The notes beneath the pieces were generated by a model. That model was not told the origin of the DNA. It saw only the letters and a list, made by a program, of their open reading frames with translations, and did no database searches. DNA of 64,000 nucleotides from Rhodobacter sp. (GTDB lineage: Bacteria; Pseudomonadota; Alphaproteobacteria; Rhodobacterales; Rhodobacteraceae), in the NCBI GenBank assembly GCA_030065095.1, contig JASJDP010000017.1, positions 186,001-250,000 on the forward strand, read 5' to 3'. Below, piece by piece: positions 1 through 8,010 of the stretch; position 1 is the stretch's first letter, and every line of letters begins with the position of its first letter. Position numbers and translations under genes: made by a program.

Positions 1-1256
1 TCACCGAACCGCGACCGGCAGAACTTGGTCACCCGGCTGACGAAATTGCCCAGAACGTCGGCGAGGTCCTTGTTGACCGAGGCCTGGAAGTTCTCCCAGG
101 TGAACTCGGCATCCGAGGTTTCGGGCGTATGGCTCAGTAGCCACCAGCGCCAGTAATCCGCAGGCAAAATCGCCAGCGCCTGGTCCATGAAGACGCCCCG
201 GCCCTGGGACGTGCTGAACTGCCCGCCATCGTAGTTGAGGTAGTTGAACGACTTGATGTAATCCACCAGTTTCCAGGGTTCGCCCGACCCGATGATCGTC
301 GCCGGAAAGCTGAGCGTGTGAAACGGCACGTTGTCCTTGCCCATGAACTGGACATAGCGCACGTCGTCGGCCCCCTCGTCGAGCCGCCACCACCGCCGCC
401 AGGCGCTGTCGTCGAGCCCTTCGGCGTCGGCCCATTCCTTGGTTGCGGCGATGTATTCTATGGGCGCGTCGAACCAGACGTAGAACACCTTGTCCTCCAT
501 CCCCGGCCACGGCTCGTCGCCCTTGCGCACCGGGACACCCCAGTCGAGGTCGCGCGTGATGCCGCGGTCCTGCAGCCCGTCACCGTCATGCAGCCATTTC
601 TTGGCGATGGACGTGGTCAGGATCGGCCAGCCTTCCTGCCCGTCGATCCAGGCGTCCAGCTGATCCTTGAGCGTCGATTGCCGCAGATAGAGATGCTTGG
701 TCTCGCGCACCTCCAGATCGGTGGACCCCGAGACCGCCGAGCGCGGATCGATCAGATCCGTCGGATCGAGCTGTTTGGTGCAGTTCTCGCACTGGTCGCC
801 CCGCGCGCGGTCGTAGCCGCAGTTCGGGCAGGTCCCCTCGATATAGCGGTCCGGCAGGAACCGGCCGTCGGCCACGGAATAGACTTGTTTCTCACTGACC
901 TCCTCGATCAGCCCGTTCTCGGCCAGCTTGCCTGCGAAATACTGCGTCAGCCGGTGATTCTGCGGCGAGGACGACCGCCCGAACTTGTCGAAGGACAGCC
1001 GGAAACCATCCGACAACTCTTTCTGCACCGCCCACATCTCGGCGCAGTAGTCGGCCACAGGCTTGCCGGCCTTGGCGGCGGCCAGTTCGGCGGGCGTGCC
1101 GTGTTCGTCCGTGGCGCAGATGAACATCACCTCGTTGCCGCGCGCCCGGGCATAGCGGGCATAAAGATCGGCCGGCAGCTGGCTGCCCACCAGATTGCCC
1201 AAGTGCTTGATCCCGTTGATATACGGGATCGCCGAGGTGATCAGAATACGTGCCAT
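1..1256 (-). CDS. metG: Methionyl-tRNA synthetase, N-terminal part (3' end outside window)
   Basis: Charges tRNA-Met with methionine in the cytoplasm. The frame reads from an ATG preceded by AGGA and runs off the left edge with no stop, giving about 418 residues. Seen directly: the class I HIGH-type signature KHLGN near residue 16, paired zinc-ligand cysteines in CPNC and CENC near residue 145, and a KMSKS-type segment FSTSQGRG near residue 345. These define a zinc-containing MetG. The C-terminal anticodon-binding part is missing only because the window ends. The gene upstream on the same strand is not visible; the next gene to the right is transcribed towards it and ends in a terminator hairpin. 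Confidence 0.97.
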   Translation of the reverse strand, partial: MARILITSAIPYINGIKHLGNLVGSQLPADLYARYARARGNEVMFICATDEHGTPAELAAAKAGKPVADYCAEMWAVQKELSDGFRLSFDKFGRSSSPQNHRLTQYFAGKLAENGLIEEVSEKQVYSVADGRFLPDRYIEGTCPNCGYDRARGDQCENCTKQLDPTDLIDPRSAVSGSTDLEVRETKHLYLRQSTLKDQLDAWIDGQEGWPILTTSIAKKWLHDGDGLQDRGITRDLDWGVPVRKGDEPWPGMEDKVFYVWFDAPIEYIAATKEWADAEGLDDSAWRRWWRLDEGADDVRYVQFMGKDNVPFHTLSFPATIIGSGEPWKLVDYIKSFNYLNYDGGQFSTSQGRGVFMDQALAILPADYWRWWLLSHTPETSDAEFTWENFQASVNKDLADVLGNFVSRVTKFCRSRFG

Positions 1257-1333
1257 CGCGCCGGTCCTGCTGGTTCCCGGGGCCGTGTAGCGCATCCCGG
1301 ACGCGCCCGCCATAGCCGATCACCCGAAAGCAA

Positions 1334-1358
1334 ACGGCCCGCCATTGCGGCGGGCCGT
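1334..1358 (-). terminator. Rho-independent terminator behind the Hint-domain gene
   Basis: A perfect 10-bp inverted repeat (ACGGCCCGCC / GGCGGGCCGT) with a 5-nt loop lies about 20 bp past the stop of the Hint gene. Read on the minus strand it is followed by the T-rich run TTTGCTTTC. It should end transcription before metG. Confidence 0.75.
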
Positions 1359-1380
1359 CGGATCGGGAGGGCCGGATCGA

Positions 1381-2457
1381 TCAGGCCGCGCGCCGGCCGA
1401 TGGCCTCGGCGCGGTCATCCAGCCAGGATTTCACGTCCTCTGGGACCATGCGCGCCGCCGAGACACGCGGCAGGTCCATTTCGGCAATCACGTCCGCCTC
1501 GGTTGCCTCGTCGGCGTTGTCGAACGCATCGCGCGTGGCATAGTCGATATAGCTTTCGGCCGGGCAGCCCTCTGCCAGCAGCAATTCATGCGCATCCGTC
1601 TCGATATGATAATAGGTGATCGGCTTCTCCAGCGGCATGTTCGGCACCCGGTAGATCGACCGTCCGTTCACCAGTGCCCCTGCGTTATAGAGCACCCCAT
1701 GCAGCTCGACGGCATGATCGGCGGTGACATAAAGATCGCGTTGCGGCACGCCTTCGCCCAGGGCGCCTGCGCGGATGCAGATCGGGTTGACCTTGGCCGG
1801 ATGCGTCAGCCGCGGGTCGATCGCCTGCCGTGCCACCCATTTGACCGTCGTTTCGCGGCCATCGGCCGTCACCAGCCGGTCGCCGGGCTGCAGGAGTTCA
1901 ACCGGCTGACCGCCGTCCACCGTGCCGATCACCGTGCCTTCGAGGAAGCAGTTGATCGTCGCGGTGATGCTGTTGAGCGTGATGAAGTCGTTGCCGCCGG
2001 TACCGGTTGCGGTGAAGACGATCTTGTTCCAGATACCCGCCGGAGCCGCGGCTGATCCGCCGCCTGCGATCGCCCCGGACGTGATCGTCGTGGTGACATT
2101 GGCCCCGAGATTGGCGCCGCCGGTCGTCTTGCTGCGGATCAGCTTGATCGAGTGGCTGCCGCCGACCGAGGGCCCGAAATTGAACACGACGTTCGAGAAG
2201 AAATCGTCGCTGAGCCCGCCGACAAGATCGAAGGTCACGGTGCCTTCGGTCACCGACATGCCGCTGGTCCCGCCTGCGTGCGGCGTCGAAAGATTGCTGG
2301 CAACGCCGCCGGCCTGCATCGAAAAAGTGAACTGAATTCCATTTTCGGTGTAGGCTTGGGTCCCGCCCGCGCCCCCGAAGTTGACGGCCAACGCCGCGTC
2401 CGTTGGCGACGCGATGTCGGTACCGGTGAAGTTGAATGTGTAGTTCGTGACCGGCAT
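1381..2457 (-). CDS. Hint-domain (Hint_2) protein
   Basis: The protein has two parts. The first ~170 residues are Gly/Ala/Thr/Ser-rich, beta-prone and resemble secreted or surface proteins, with no obvious cleavable signal. The rest is a Hedgehog/intein-type Hint domain that begins at the motif NCFLEGTVIGT, with PGDRLVTADG, YVTADHAVEL and HELLLAEG as later family landmarks. Roseobacter genomes carry many such Hint_2 proteins; their role is not settled, and autocatalytic cleavage at the Hint cysteine is the usual suggestion. The ATG at 2457 has GCGGAG about 8 bp upstream and is preferred over the in-frame TTG at 2475. The neighbour upstream is a secreted tail-collar-like protein on the same strand. 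Length is about 358 residues. Confidence 0.85.
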   Translation of the reverse strand: MPVTNYTFNFTGTDIASPTDAALAVNFGGAGGTQAYTENGIQFTFSMQAGGVASNLSTPHAGGTSGMSVTEGTVTFDLVGGLSDDFFSNVVFNFGPSVGGSHSIKLIRSKTTGGANLGANVTTTITSGAIAGGGSAAAPAGIWNKIVFTATGTGGNDFITLNSITATINCFLEGTVIGTVDGGQPVELLQPGDRLVTADGRETTVKWVARQAIDPRLTHPAKVNPICIRAGALGEGVPQRDLYVTADHAVELHGVLYNAGALVNGRSIYRVPNMPLEKPITYYHIETDAHELLLAEGCPAESYIDYATRDAFDNADEATEADVIAEMDLPRVSAARMVPEDVKSWLDDRAEAIGRRAA

Positions 2458-2553
2458 CGCAAATACTCCGCTCAAGCTGCTTTGACTTTACCTATGGCAT
2501 AGATCGGGGGTCGATAGCCAGCCCGGAACGTGCGCCGGGCCGGCCGGAGTCGT

Positions 2554-3192
2554 CTAATTCCGCGAGGGGAACGTGCCCTGGGTGACCACGCAGTATTGCA
2601 GGCCCAGGAAGGGATCCTTGATGTTGAAGGACCGGTTGCCGCCGTTATTGAGCGCCGTCGAGGTAACGTTGACGGCGACGCTGCCGGCCTCCATCGTTTC
2701 GTCAAGCGCCCCGCGCGTGGAGTAATGGTTCGCCGCCTGGGTGGCCAGGGCGGCATCGTTGGGGCTGGTGGAATTGGGGTTGCCGCTGCTGCCCAGCAGG
2801 TTCGCCGTCACATTGTTGGTGATGGTGTGAGTGTGCGACGCCAGCGTCTGGATGTTCATGGTGTTGGTCTCGGCGCCGCCCTTTTCGCCCCACCGGATGG
2901 TCGAAAGTCCCGGCTGCGTTCCCATCGACGTGGCATAGCGCCCCCGCAGATCGGGCAGGCCAAAGGTGGTCCGGCCATCGCCGCCGAAGGTCGTGCCGTA
3001 AAGCGAAAACAGGGCCTCGTTGCTGCTGATGGCCAGCAGCTGACCGGCCGCGGGCAAGGTGGAGCGCGGGCAGAAATTCCAGCCACCCAGCACGATTTGA
3101 CCGATCCAATACTCCTGCGCCTGTACCGGCTTCGTTTCCGCTCCCAAAGCCATGGCTGCGACGGCGCAGACCGTCATTAGTGTCTTTTTCAT
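2554..3192 (-). CDS. Secreted phage tail-collar-like (microcystin-dependent-type) protein
   Basis: A 212-residue protein with a clear signal peptide (charged start MKK, hydrophobic stretch, cleavage likely after VQA). The mature part opens with a tail-collar fold: YWIGQIVLGGWNFCP, then ALFSLYGTTFGG and the hallmark GDGRTTFGLPDLRGR near residues 72-86. The rest is Asn/Thr/Ser-rich with the SHTHTI segment usual in this family. Relatives include the so-called microcystin-dependent proteins, which often stand alone in genomes rather than within prophages. No other phage gene is near, so this is more likely an exported chromosomal protein than part of a phage. Exact function unknown. Confidence 0.8.
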   Translation of the reverse strand: MKKTLMTVCAVAAMALGAETKPVQAQEYWIGQIVLGGWNFCPRSTLPAAGQLLAISSNEALFSLYGTTFGGDGRTTFGLPDLRGRYATSMGTQPGLSTIRWGEKGGAETNTMNIQTLASHTHTITNNVTANLLGSSGNPNSTSPNDAALATQAANHYSTRGALDETMEAGSVAVNVTSTALNNGGNRSFNIKDPFLGLQYCVVTQGTFPSRN

Positions 3193-3455
3193 TCTAGCCT
3201 CCCCTAAAGGTTCAATAAATTCACAAGCATCAGGGCATCGCAGCCCCGGAATGGCATTCCGTAAAATACCCCTCGCACGAGGTTAAGCACAGGTTAATTT
3301 CAAAACCAACAGGAATTTGGGAAACGTCAACGGTGTGGCCAGTCCGGTGGACCGGTGGCGCATCCCATGCGCGCCAGGCGCCTGCAATTGGTGACTTGCT
3401 CGCGCCAACCCGTTGTTTTTTCAATGCGTTAGAGGTATCTTTGGCTCGCGGCGTC

Positions 3456-4679
3456 TCAATCGCGACGGTTCCGGTCCCGCAGCCGACCCAGCAGCCGGCC
3501 GACCAGAAACGAGGTGCGCGGGGCGTAGACATATGGCGTCCTCTCGGTCCGCGCGGGCCGCGCCTGCATCCGCACCAGCCCGAACGCTATCAGCGCACCG
3601 TGTCCCAGCGCAACGAACCCGAACAACGCGCCGGGCCCGTAGGCCTCGATCAGGACCGAGGCCACAAGCGGCGAGGCGATCGCGCCCAGGGCGAAAAAAA
3701 ACAACAGCGCGGCCGACAGCTCGACCCGCTGGCCGATTTCGGCAAAGTCATGCGCATGCGCCGTCGATACCGAATAGACCGGGAAGGTGGTGAACCCGAA
3801 GATCCCCGCCGCCAGCAGAACCGCGACCAGCCCGGCGCCGGACACCGCGACCGTCAGGCTGCAGCTCAGCGCGGCTGCCGCCGACAGCCCGATCAGCACC
3901 CAGCGGCGATCGTATTTATCGGCCAGCCACCCGGCCGGCAGCTGCGCCAGCGCGCCGCCCAGGACGAAGGCGGCCAGAAACCAGGCAAGTTGCTCGACCG
4001 CCAGTCCGACCTCCCGGCCATAGATCGGACCCACCATGCGGAAGGCCGCCCCGGTCAGCCCGGCGACGACGACGCCGGCAACGGCCAGCGGCGACATTTT
4101 CCAGGCAAGGCCCGGGCGCAGCCGTGGAGTTTCGGGGACCGCCGGCTGGCTGACCCGCGTCAGCGTCAGCGGCAACAGCGAGGCACAGCAGAGCATCGCC
4201 AGCAGGTTGTACGAGACGTAGGACGCAGGCTCCAGCACGGCGATGATCAGTTGTGCCGCCAGCGATCCGCCCAGATCCACCGCCCGGTAGGCCCCCATCG
4301 CCCGCCCGCGGCTTTCGTTCGTCACCTTCGCCTGCAGCCAGCTTTCGATCACCGTGTAGCAGCCGGCCACGCACAGCCCGCTGGCCACCCGCATCGCCGC
4401 CCAGGCATAAGCGTCGACCACCAGCATATGCGCCAAAAGCCCGATCGCGCCGGCGGCGGTAAAGGCGGCGAAGGCGCGGGAATGCCCTACCGCGCCCATC
4501 AACCGCGGCGCCCACCAGCAGCCGATGAAAAAACCCATGAAATGTGCCGAGCCCAACAGGCCGACCTCTGCCCGGCTGAACTCCAGCGCCAGCCCCGACA
4601 GCGCATCCAGCGGTCCCACGCCCCCCGACGACAGCTGCAGCAGCACGACCGACAGCAAAAGGGCGGCGAATGAGATCAT
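3456..4679 (-). CDS. MFS transporter (YcaD-like)
   Basis: About 407 residues with twelve predicted membrane segments, split into two halves by a polar loop near residue 190. The loop after TM2 and the SRGRAMGAYRA segment after TM4 fit the YcaD/sugar-efflux type of major facilitator. A second such loop, GWLADKYDRRWV, follows TM8 and is the MFS motif A. Substrate cannot be told. The start chosen is ATG 4679, which has GAGGGGGG about 9 bp upstream; an ATG three codons earlier sits directly against that purine run, and a longer Arg/Pro-rich extension to 4841 looks non-coding. It lies 186 bp downstream of the ImuA-like gene on the same strand. Confidence 0.85.
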   Translation of the reverse strand: MISFAALLLSVVLLQLSSGGVGPLDALSGLALEFSRAEVGLLGSAHFMGFFIGCWWAPRLMGAVGHSRAFAAFTAAGAIGLLAHMLVVDAYAWAAMRVASGLCVAGCYTVIESWLQAKVTNESRGRAMGAYRAVDLGGSLAAQLIIAVLEPASYVSYNLLAMLCCASLLPLTLTRVSQPAVPETPRLRPGLAWKMSPLAVAGVVVAGLTGAAFRMVGPIYGREVGLAVEQLAWFLAAFVLGGALAQLPAGWLADKYDRRWVLIGLSAAAALSCSLTVAVSGAGLVAVLLAAGIFGFTTFPVYSVSTAHAHDFAEIGQRVELSAALLFFFALGAIASPLVASVLIEAYGPGALFGFVALGHGALIAFGLVRMQARPARTERTPYVYAPRTSFLVGRLLGRLRDRNRRD

Positions 4680-4865
4680 CAGGCGCATCCCCCCTCGTCG
4701 CGCCGTTCCGGCCCGGCTGCTGTCCCGTAATCGACATGAGGCAGGCGGTTTCGGCCCTTGGGGGGCTCTTTCATCCCGGCGGAAATGCTCCGGGGGGTGG
4801 GGGCAGCGCCTCCGCGTGTCCTGCCGCGCAAGGCGCGGCATACCGAGAAGGCGTGCCGAAGGTAC

Positions 4866-5492
4866 TCAATTCAATAGCGTTTCCTCGGCCAGGGACTCCA
4901 GCCGGAACGCGCCTTTCGCCGATGTCACCCGCCAGCTTTTCTGCGGCGCGGTGCGGGCGCGCAGCCGGTCGAGCCGCCAGCGCCGGCGCCCGTCCGCCCC
5001 ATGGTCGCCCGCGATGTGCCAGCGCGTTTCGATGCCCTGCGCGCCGCCCGTGCCGGGGGTCAGCAGCACGCCTAGGGGCAGCGTGCCCGCCTCCGCCGCG
5101 CCGGTCTCTGCCGCCAGATGCAGCCGCCGCACTGCGGTCAGCCCCGGGGGGGCTGGGATATCGGCCACGACAAGCGGCACCGCGCCGGACCGCAGCACCT
5201 CTTCCATACACCACAGCAGGTCCTCGGCCCGCACCGGATCGACAAAGACGATCCGTTCGGGGCCGACCAGCCGCAGCATCGCCTCGGGGTTCAGCCGCTC
5301 CGCCCCCCAGGCGGGGGCGATCCAGAAAACCGGGCCCCGGGTGCGCGATGCGATCAACAGCGCCAAAAACCGTCGCGCATTGCCGCAGATCTCGTGTACC
5401 CGCGCCAGGGGCAGTGCCAGATCGCCCAGAAACGGCAGGGCGGGGTGCGCCTGATCGCGGGAACCGTGCTGGATCGGGAGCGGCCGGGTCAT
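4866..5492 (-). CDS. imuA: ImuA-like SOS mutagenesis protein, without its usual partners
   Basis: A 208-residue protein resembling the alphaproteobacterial ImuA/RecA-like family: VHEICGNARRFLALLIA, GPVFWIAPAWG, EDLLWCMEEVLRSGAVPLVV and LTAVRRLHLAAE match the family pattern. ImuA normally works with ImuB and DnaE2 in error-prone lesion bypass. Support independent of similarity is a perfect LexA box 16 bp upstream of the chosen ATG. The odd point is context: imuB and dnaE2 usually follow directly, but the next gene here is an MFS transporter. The family assignment from short motifs is moderate; the SOS control is better supported. Confidence 0.62.
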   Translation of the reverse strand: MTRPLPIQHGSRDQAHPALPFLGDLALPLARVHEICGNARRFLALLIASRTRGPVFWIAPAWGAERLNPEAMLRLVGPERIVFVDPVRAEDLLWCMEEVLRSGAVPLVVADIPAPPGLTAVRRLHLAAETGAAEAGTLPLGVLLTPGTGGAQGIETRWHIAGDHGADGRRRWRLDRLRARTAPQKSWRVTSAKGAFRLESLAEETLLN

Positions 5493-5508
5493 GGGTGTGA
5501 GTATAGAT

Positions 5509-5523
5509 GTTCTATTTTTGTTC
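5509..5523 (-). promoter_or_regulatory. LexA (SOS) box of the ImuA-like gene
   Basis: GTTC TATTTTT GTTC on the + strand, which is GAAC-N7-GAAC on the coding strand. This is exactly the direct-repeat operator known for alphaproteobacterial LexA. It sits 16 bp before the start codon, where it would cover the promoter. Confidence 0.85.
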
Positions 5524-5665
5524 TCAACCCGCTTCGGCCGGAAACCGAAGGGGCAGGATGACGGTAGGCCGGAAATCGACCGGATCGGGTTCGCGCCAGG
5601 CCGCAAAGCCGAGGCCTCGTGAATAACCTGCCCCACGCCGCGGCATCACTAGGTGAGCGGACGGG

Positions 5666-5909
5666 CGTTTTGGCCTGGAGCCGCCATTCGCAACCAGTCT
5701 TCAGGCGCGGAATCAAGGCCGTAGGCCGCCGCGCCATCGCCGACCCGCCCCGAAGGGGAGGCGATTTTCTGACGGTGCGTATCGCATCGAGGTCGTTCGG
5801 ACTTTGCTGGGATAAATCGAGCCGTCCCTAGGTCTGGGTCGCCTCCCCGCGGGTCGGCGATAGCGCGGCTTCTCAGATTCCGGTCAACGCCCGCTCCAGG
5901 CCAAGAACG
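5666..5909 (-). repeat. Dispersed nested-palindrome repeat, copy 1
   Basis: One of three copies of a family that also occurs at 16442-16684 (opposite orientation) and 24805-25038 (same orientation). The ends form an inverted repeat (GGCCTGGAGC at 5672 against GCTCCAGGCC at 5893), and inside lie two long inverted arms carrying GCCATCGCCGACC / GGTCGGCGATGGC. The core CGGCTCGATTTATCCC and the following CAAAGTCCGAACG are identical in all copies (given here in copy 2 orientation). This copy lies directly downstream of the alpha/beta hydrolase stop. The rest of the 488-bp gap holds the LexA box and nothing else recognised. Confidence 0.85.
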
Positions 5910-5980
5910 GTCGAGCGCGACTCCGTTGAAACCCATCCTGATTATGCGACGGAGTTTGCCCACAATGTGCTAGACTTGAG

Positions 5981-6820
5981 TCACTCCAGGAACGCCCGGA
6001 TCGCTGCCGTATAGTCTTCTGGCGCCTGCAAGTTCGCGAAATGGCTGACGTCTTCCAGAACCAGCAGGCTGGCGCCCGGAATCGTCGTGGCAATCAGTTC
6101 CGAATGCTCCATCAGGATTGCTTCGTCATGCTCGCTCTGCACGACCAGCGTCGGCACGGTGATCGATGTCAGCGCGTCGACACCGCCGGGCTTTTCGGTG
6201 CTCCACATCTCGACGACACCGCCCAGGAACGCGTCGAACCCGTCGGGCGAGTTCGACATTTCGGCGTAGTCCGAGGCCATCATGCCGACATAGGCGCCAA
6301 AGATCGGATTGGTTTCGACCGACGGATCGATCCCGTCCAGCGTGACGTTGCCGGCATGGGCGAAATGACTGGCCAGCCGCTCGGGCGCGGTGCTCGAGAT
6401 CGCGTATCCGATATTGGCGCCGTCGGACCATCCGATCAGATGCACCTTGTCGATCTGCAGTTCATCCAGAAGCGCGAGGTAATCCTGCGCAAGCAGGTCG
6501 TAGCTATAGGCACTGCCATCGTTTTCCGACCGTCCATGCCCGCGCGTATCGGCCACGATCACGCGATAATCCTGCATCAGGTCGGCCACCTGTGCGGCCC
6601 AGATGTCGCCATGCGCCAGTCCGCCATGGATCATCAGAACGGGTGTGCCGCTGGCCACGCCGTATTCCGCGAAATACATCTGGATGCCGTTGATCGGAAC
6701 CACGCCGACATTGTCGGATGCGGGCATCTCCGGCGCCTCGGGGATAGACATCCAACGGTCTTCTGCAAGCGCCGAGGTGGCGAGTGCGGCGGCGAGCAGG
6801 GCGGTCGAAATCCTAAACAT
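5981..6820 (-). CDS. Exported alpha/beta-fold hydrolase
   Basis: 279 residues with a signal peptide ending ALA at residue 19, so it acts in the periplasm or outside. The catalytic triad is visible: nucleophile S132 in GWSDG, an Asp in QSEHDEAI and a His in DVSHFANL; the oxyanion segment is MIHGGLAHGDIW. The closest broad group is the epoxide-hydrolase/lactonase-like alpha/beta hydrolases; substrate unknown. The ATG at 6820 has GGGAG 8 bp upstream and directly precedes the signal peptide, so upstream extensions are rejected. Monocistronic, followed by repeat copy 1. Confidence 0.88.
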   Translation of the reverse strand: MFRISTALLAAALATSALAEDRWMSIPEAPEMPASDNVGVVPINGIQMYFAEYGVASGTPVLMIHGGLAHGDIWAAQVADLMQDYRVIVADTRGHGRSENDGSAYSYDLLAQDYLALLDELQIDKVHLIGWSDGANIGYAISSTAPERLASHFAHAGNVTLDGIDPSVETNPIFGAYVGMMASDYAEMSNSPDGFDAFLGGVVEMWSTEKPGGVDALTSITVPTLVVQSEHDEAILMEHSELIATTIPGASLLVLEDVSHFANLQAPEDYTAAIRAFLE

Positions 6821-7015
6821 GCTTGTCTCCCGGGGATAAATGTCCAATGCCGGCAGTGTCGCATATCTGGTGCGGTGCTCAAAGCACGCCGCGGCTGTGC
6901 GGACATTCCGCACCCGTGCCGGCAAGTGTGGTCCTCCCGACAGATGCCTGTGCTAACGCAAATGATTTCCGATAGTTAGATGGGCACCGCTATGGGACGC
7001 CTGCAGCCGACCCGT

Positions 7016-7834
7016 TCAGTCCCATTCCGGCGCCCAGGGCACCAGGTCCGCCCCGACGATCCTGTAGTCGGTATGGGTCAGCTTCTCGATCCGCGCCATA
7101 TCGACGCTCGAAAGCGTGAAATCCATGATATCGAAATTCGCCCGGATATTGTCCGGGTTCGTCGACATCGTATTCACGCTGACCCCTTTCTGAATGATCC
7201 AGCGCAGCACCACCTGACCGGCCGTTTTGCCATAGCCCTTGCCGATCTCGCCGAATTCGGGACGCTTGAAAACCTCGCCCCGGGCCACCGAGGAGTACGA
7301 GGATAGCGGGATGCCGACCTCGTTTGCCCCGGCCAAAAGCTTGTCCTGGTTCAAAAGCGGATGGAATTCCACCTGGTTGGTCACGATCGGCGCGTCCACG
7401 ATCGAAACCGCGTCCTTCAACATCCGGACGGTGTAGTTCGACACGCCGATGTTCTTCGCAAGCCCCCGATCGTAGGCCTGCTGCAACAGCTTCAACGACG
7501 GCGCGACGTCCCCGCCGAGCGGCGGCCAATGCAAGAGCAGAACGTCGACCCAGTCGATCCGAAGATCCGACAGGCTCTTTTCGACCGAGGCCATGAATTT
7601 GTCCTCGCCGAAATTATCCGGGTGCACCTTGGTGGTGATGCAAAGGTCGTCGCGCGCGATCCCGGTCGCCTTTAGCGCCTCACCGGTTTCGGCCTCGTTT
7701 TCGTACATTTGCGCCGTGTCGAAGGCCCGATAGCCAACCTCGGCCGCGGCGAGGATTGCGTTTCTTGCGACATCTCCCACCAACGGAAAGGTGCCGAAAG
7801 CGCGTTGATGGGTCCTTTGGAAATAGATGTTCAT
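7016..7834 (-). CDS. Aldo/keto reductase (2,5-diketogluconate reductase type)
   Basis: 272 residues of a cytoplasmic NAD(P)H-dependent (beta/alpha)8 reductase. The catalytic tetrad is present: Asp and Tyr in FDTAQMYENE, Lys in TTKVHP and His in LLLHWP; nucleotide-site features are GVSNY and the C-terminal NPDNIRANF. The ATG at 7834 follows GGAGG with good spacing. It is the leftmost member of the CoA/oxidoreductase cluster and is transcribed divergently from the CoA-transferase. Palindromic operator A lies 28 bp before its start, so it probably shares control with the cluster. It is too generic to name a substrate. Confidence 0.88.
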   Translation of the reverse strand: MNIYFQRTHQRAFGTFPLVGDVARNAILAAAEVGYRAFDTAQMYENEAETGEALKATGIARDDLCITTKVHPDNFGEDKFMASVEKSLSDLRIDWVDVLLLHWPPLGGDVAPSLKLLQQAYDRGLAKNIGVSNYTVRMLKDAVSIVDAPIVTNQVEFHPLLNQDKLLAGANEVGIPLSSYSSVARGEVFKRPEFGEIGKGYGKTAGQVVLRWIIQKGVSVNTMSTNPDNIRANFDIMDFTLSSVDMARIEKLTHTDYRIVGADLVPWAPEWD

Positions 7835-7862
7835 TCGGGGCCTCCACTGAGTCCCCACAGAT

Positions 7863-7878
7863 GTAACTCATTAGTTAC
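7863..7878. promoter_or_regulatory. Operator A of the cluster (GTAACT-CATT-AGTTAC)
   Basis: Perfect 16-bp palindrome in front of the first aldo/keto reductase. It has the same half-sites and spacing as three other sites (7963, 12229, 12322), all in promoter regions of this cluster. The form suits a dimeric TetR-, MarR- or GntR-type repressor. Confidence 0.7.
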
Positions 7879-7962
7879 TTAAGGGGAAGCCTTGATTGTG
7901 GAGCAATTGATTTTTATGGAGATTCCAAGCTTGATTCAAACGGCCTGCCTTGGCATAGTCAT

Positions 7963-7978
7963 ATAACCATTTGGTTAC
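7963..7978. promoter_or_regulatory. Operator B of the cluster (ATAACC-ATTT-GGTTAC)
   Basis: Palindrome with one mismatch to the consensus, exactly 100 bp from operator A and 32 bp upstream of the CoA-transferase GTG. A and B flank the divergent promoter region, one next to each gene. Confidence 0.7.
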
Positions 7979-8010
7979 TTTGGCCGGAGCGCACGTTCAG
8001 GGAGGCCCGT

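Noticed and set aside
2521-2540. GC hairpin GCCCGG/CCGGGC after the tail-collar gene as terminator
   Set aside because: Stem is only 6 bp and no T-run follows on the minus strand.
4680-4841. Longer N-terminus for the MFS transporter
   Set aside because: The extra 54 residues are Arg/Pro/Cys-rich, precede the first helix and leave the good ribosome site unused.
5649-5963. About 100-codon frame in repeat copy 1, with a similar one in copy 2 (16426-16722)
   Set aside because: The shared protein-like sequence comes from the DNA repeat; copy 3 breaks it, and there is no ribosome site.
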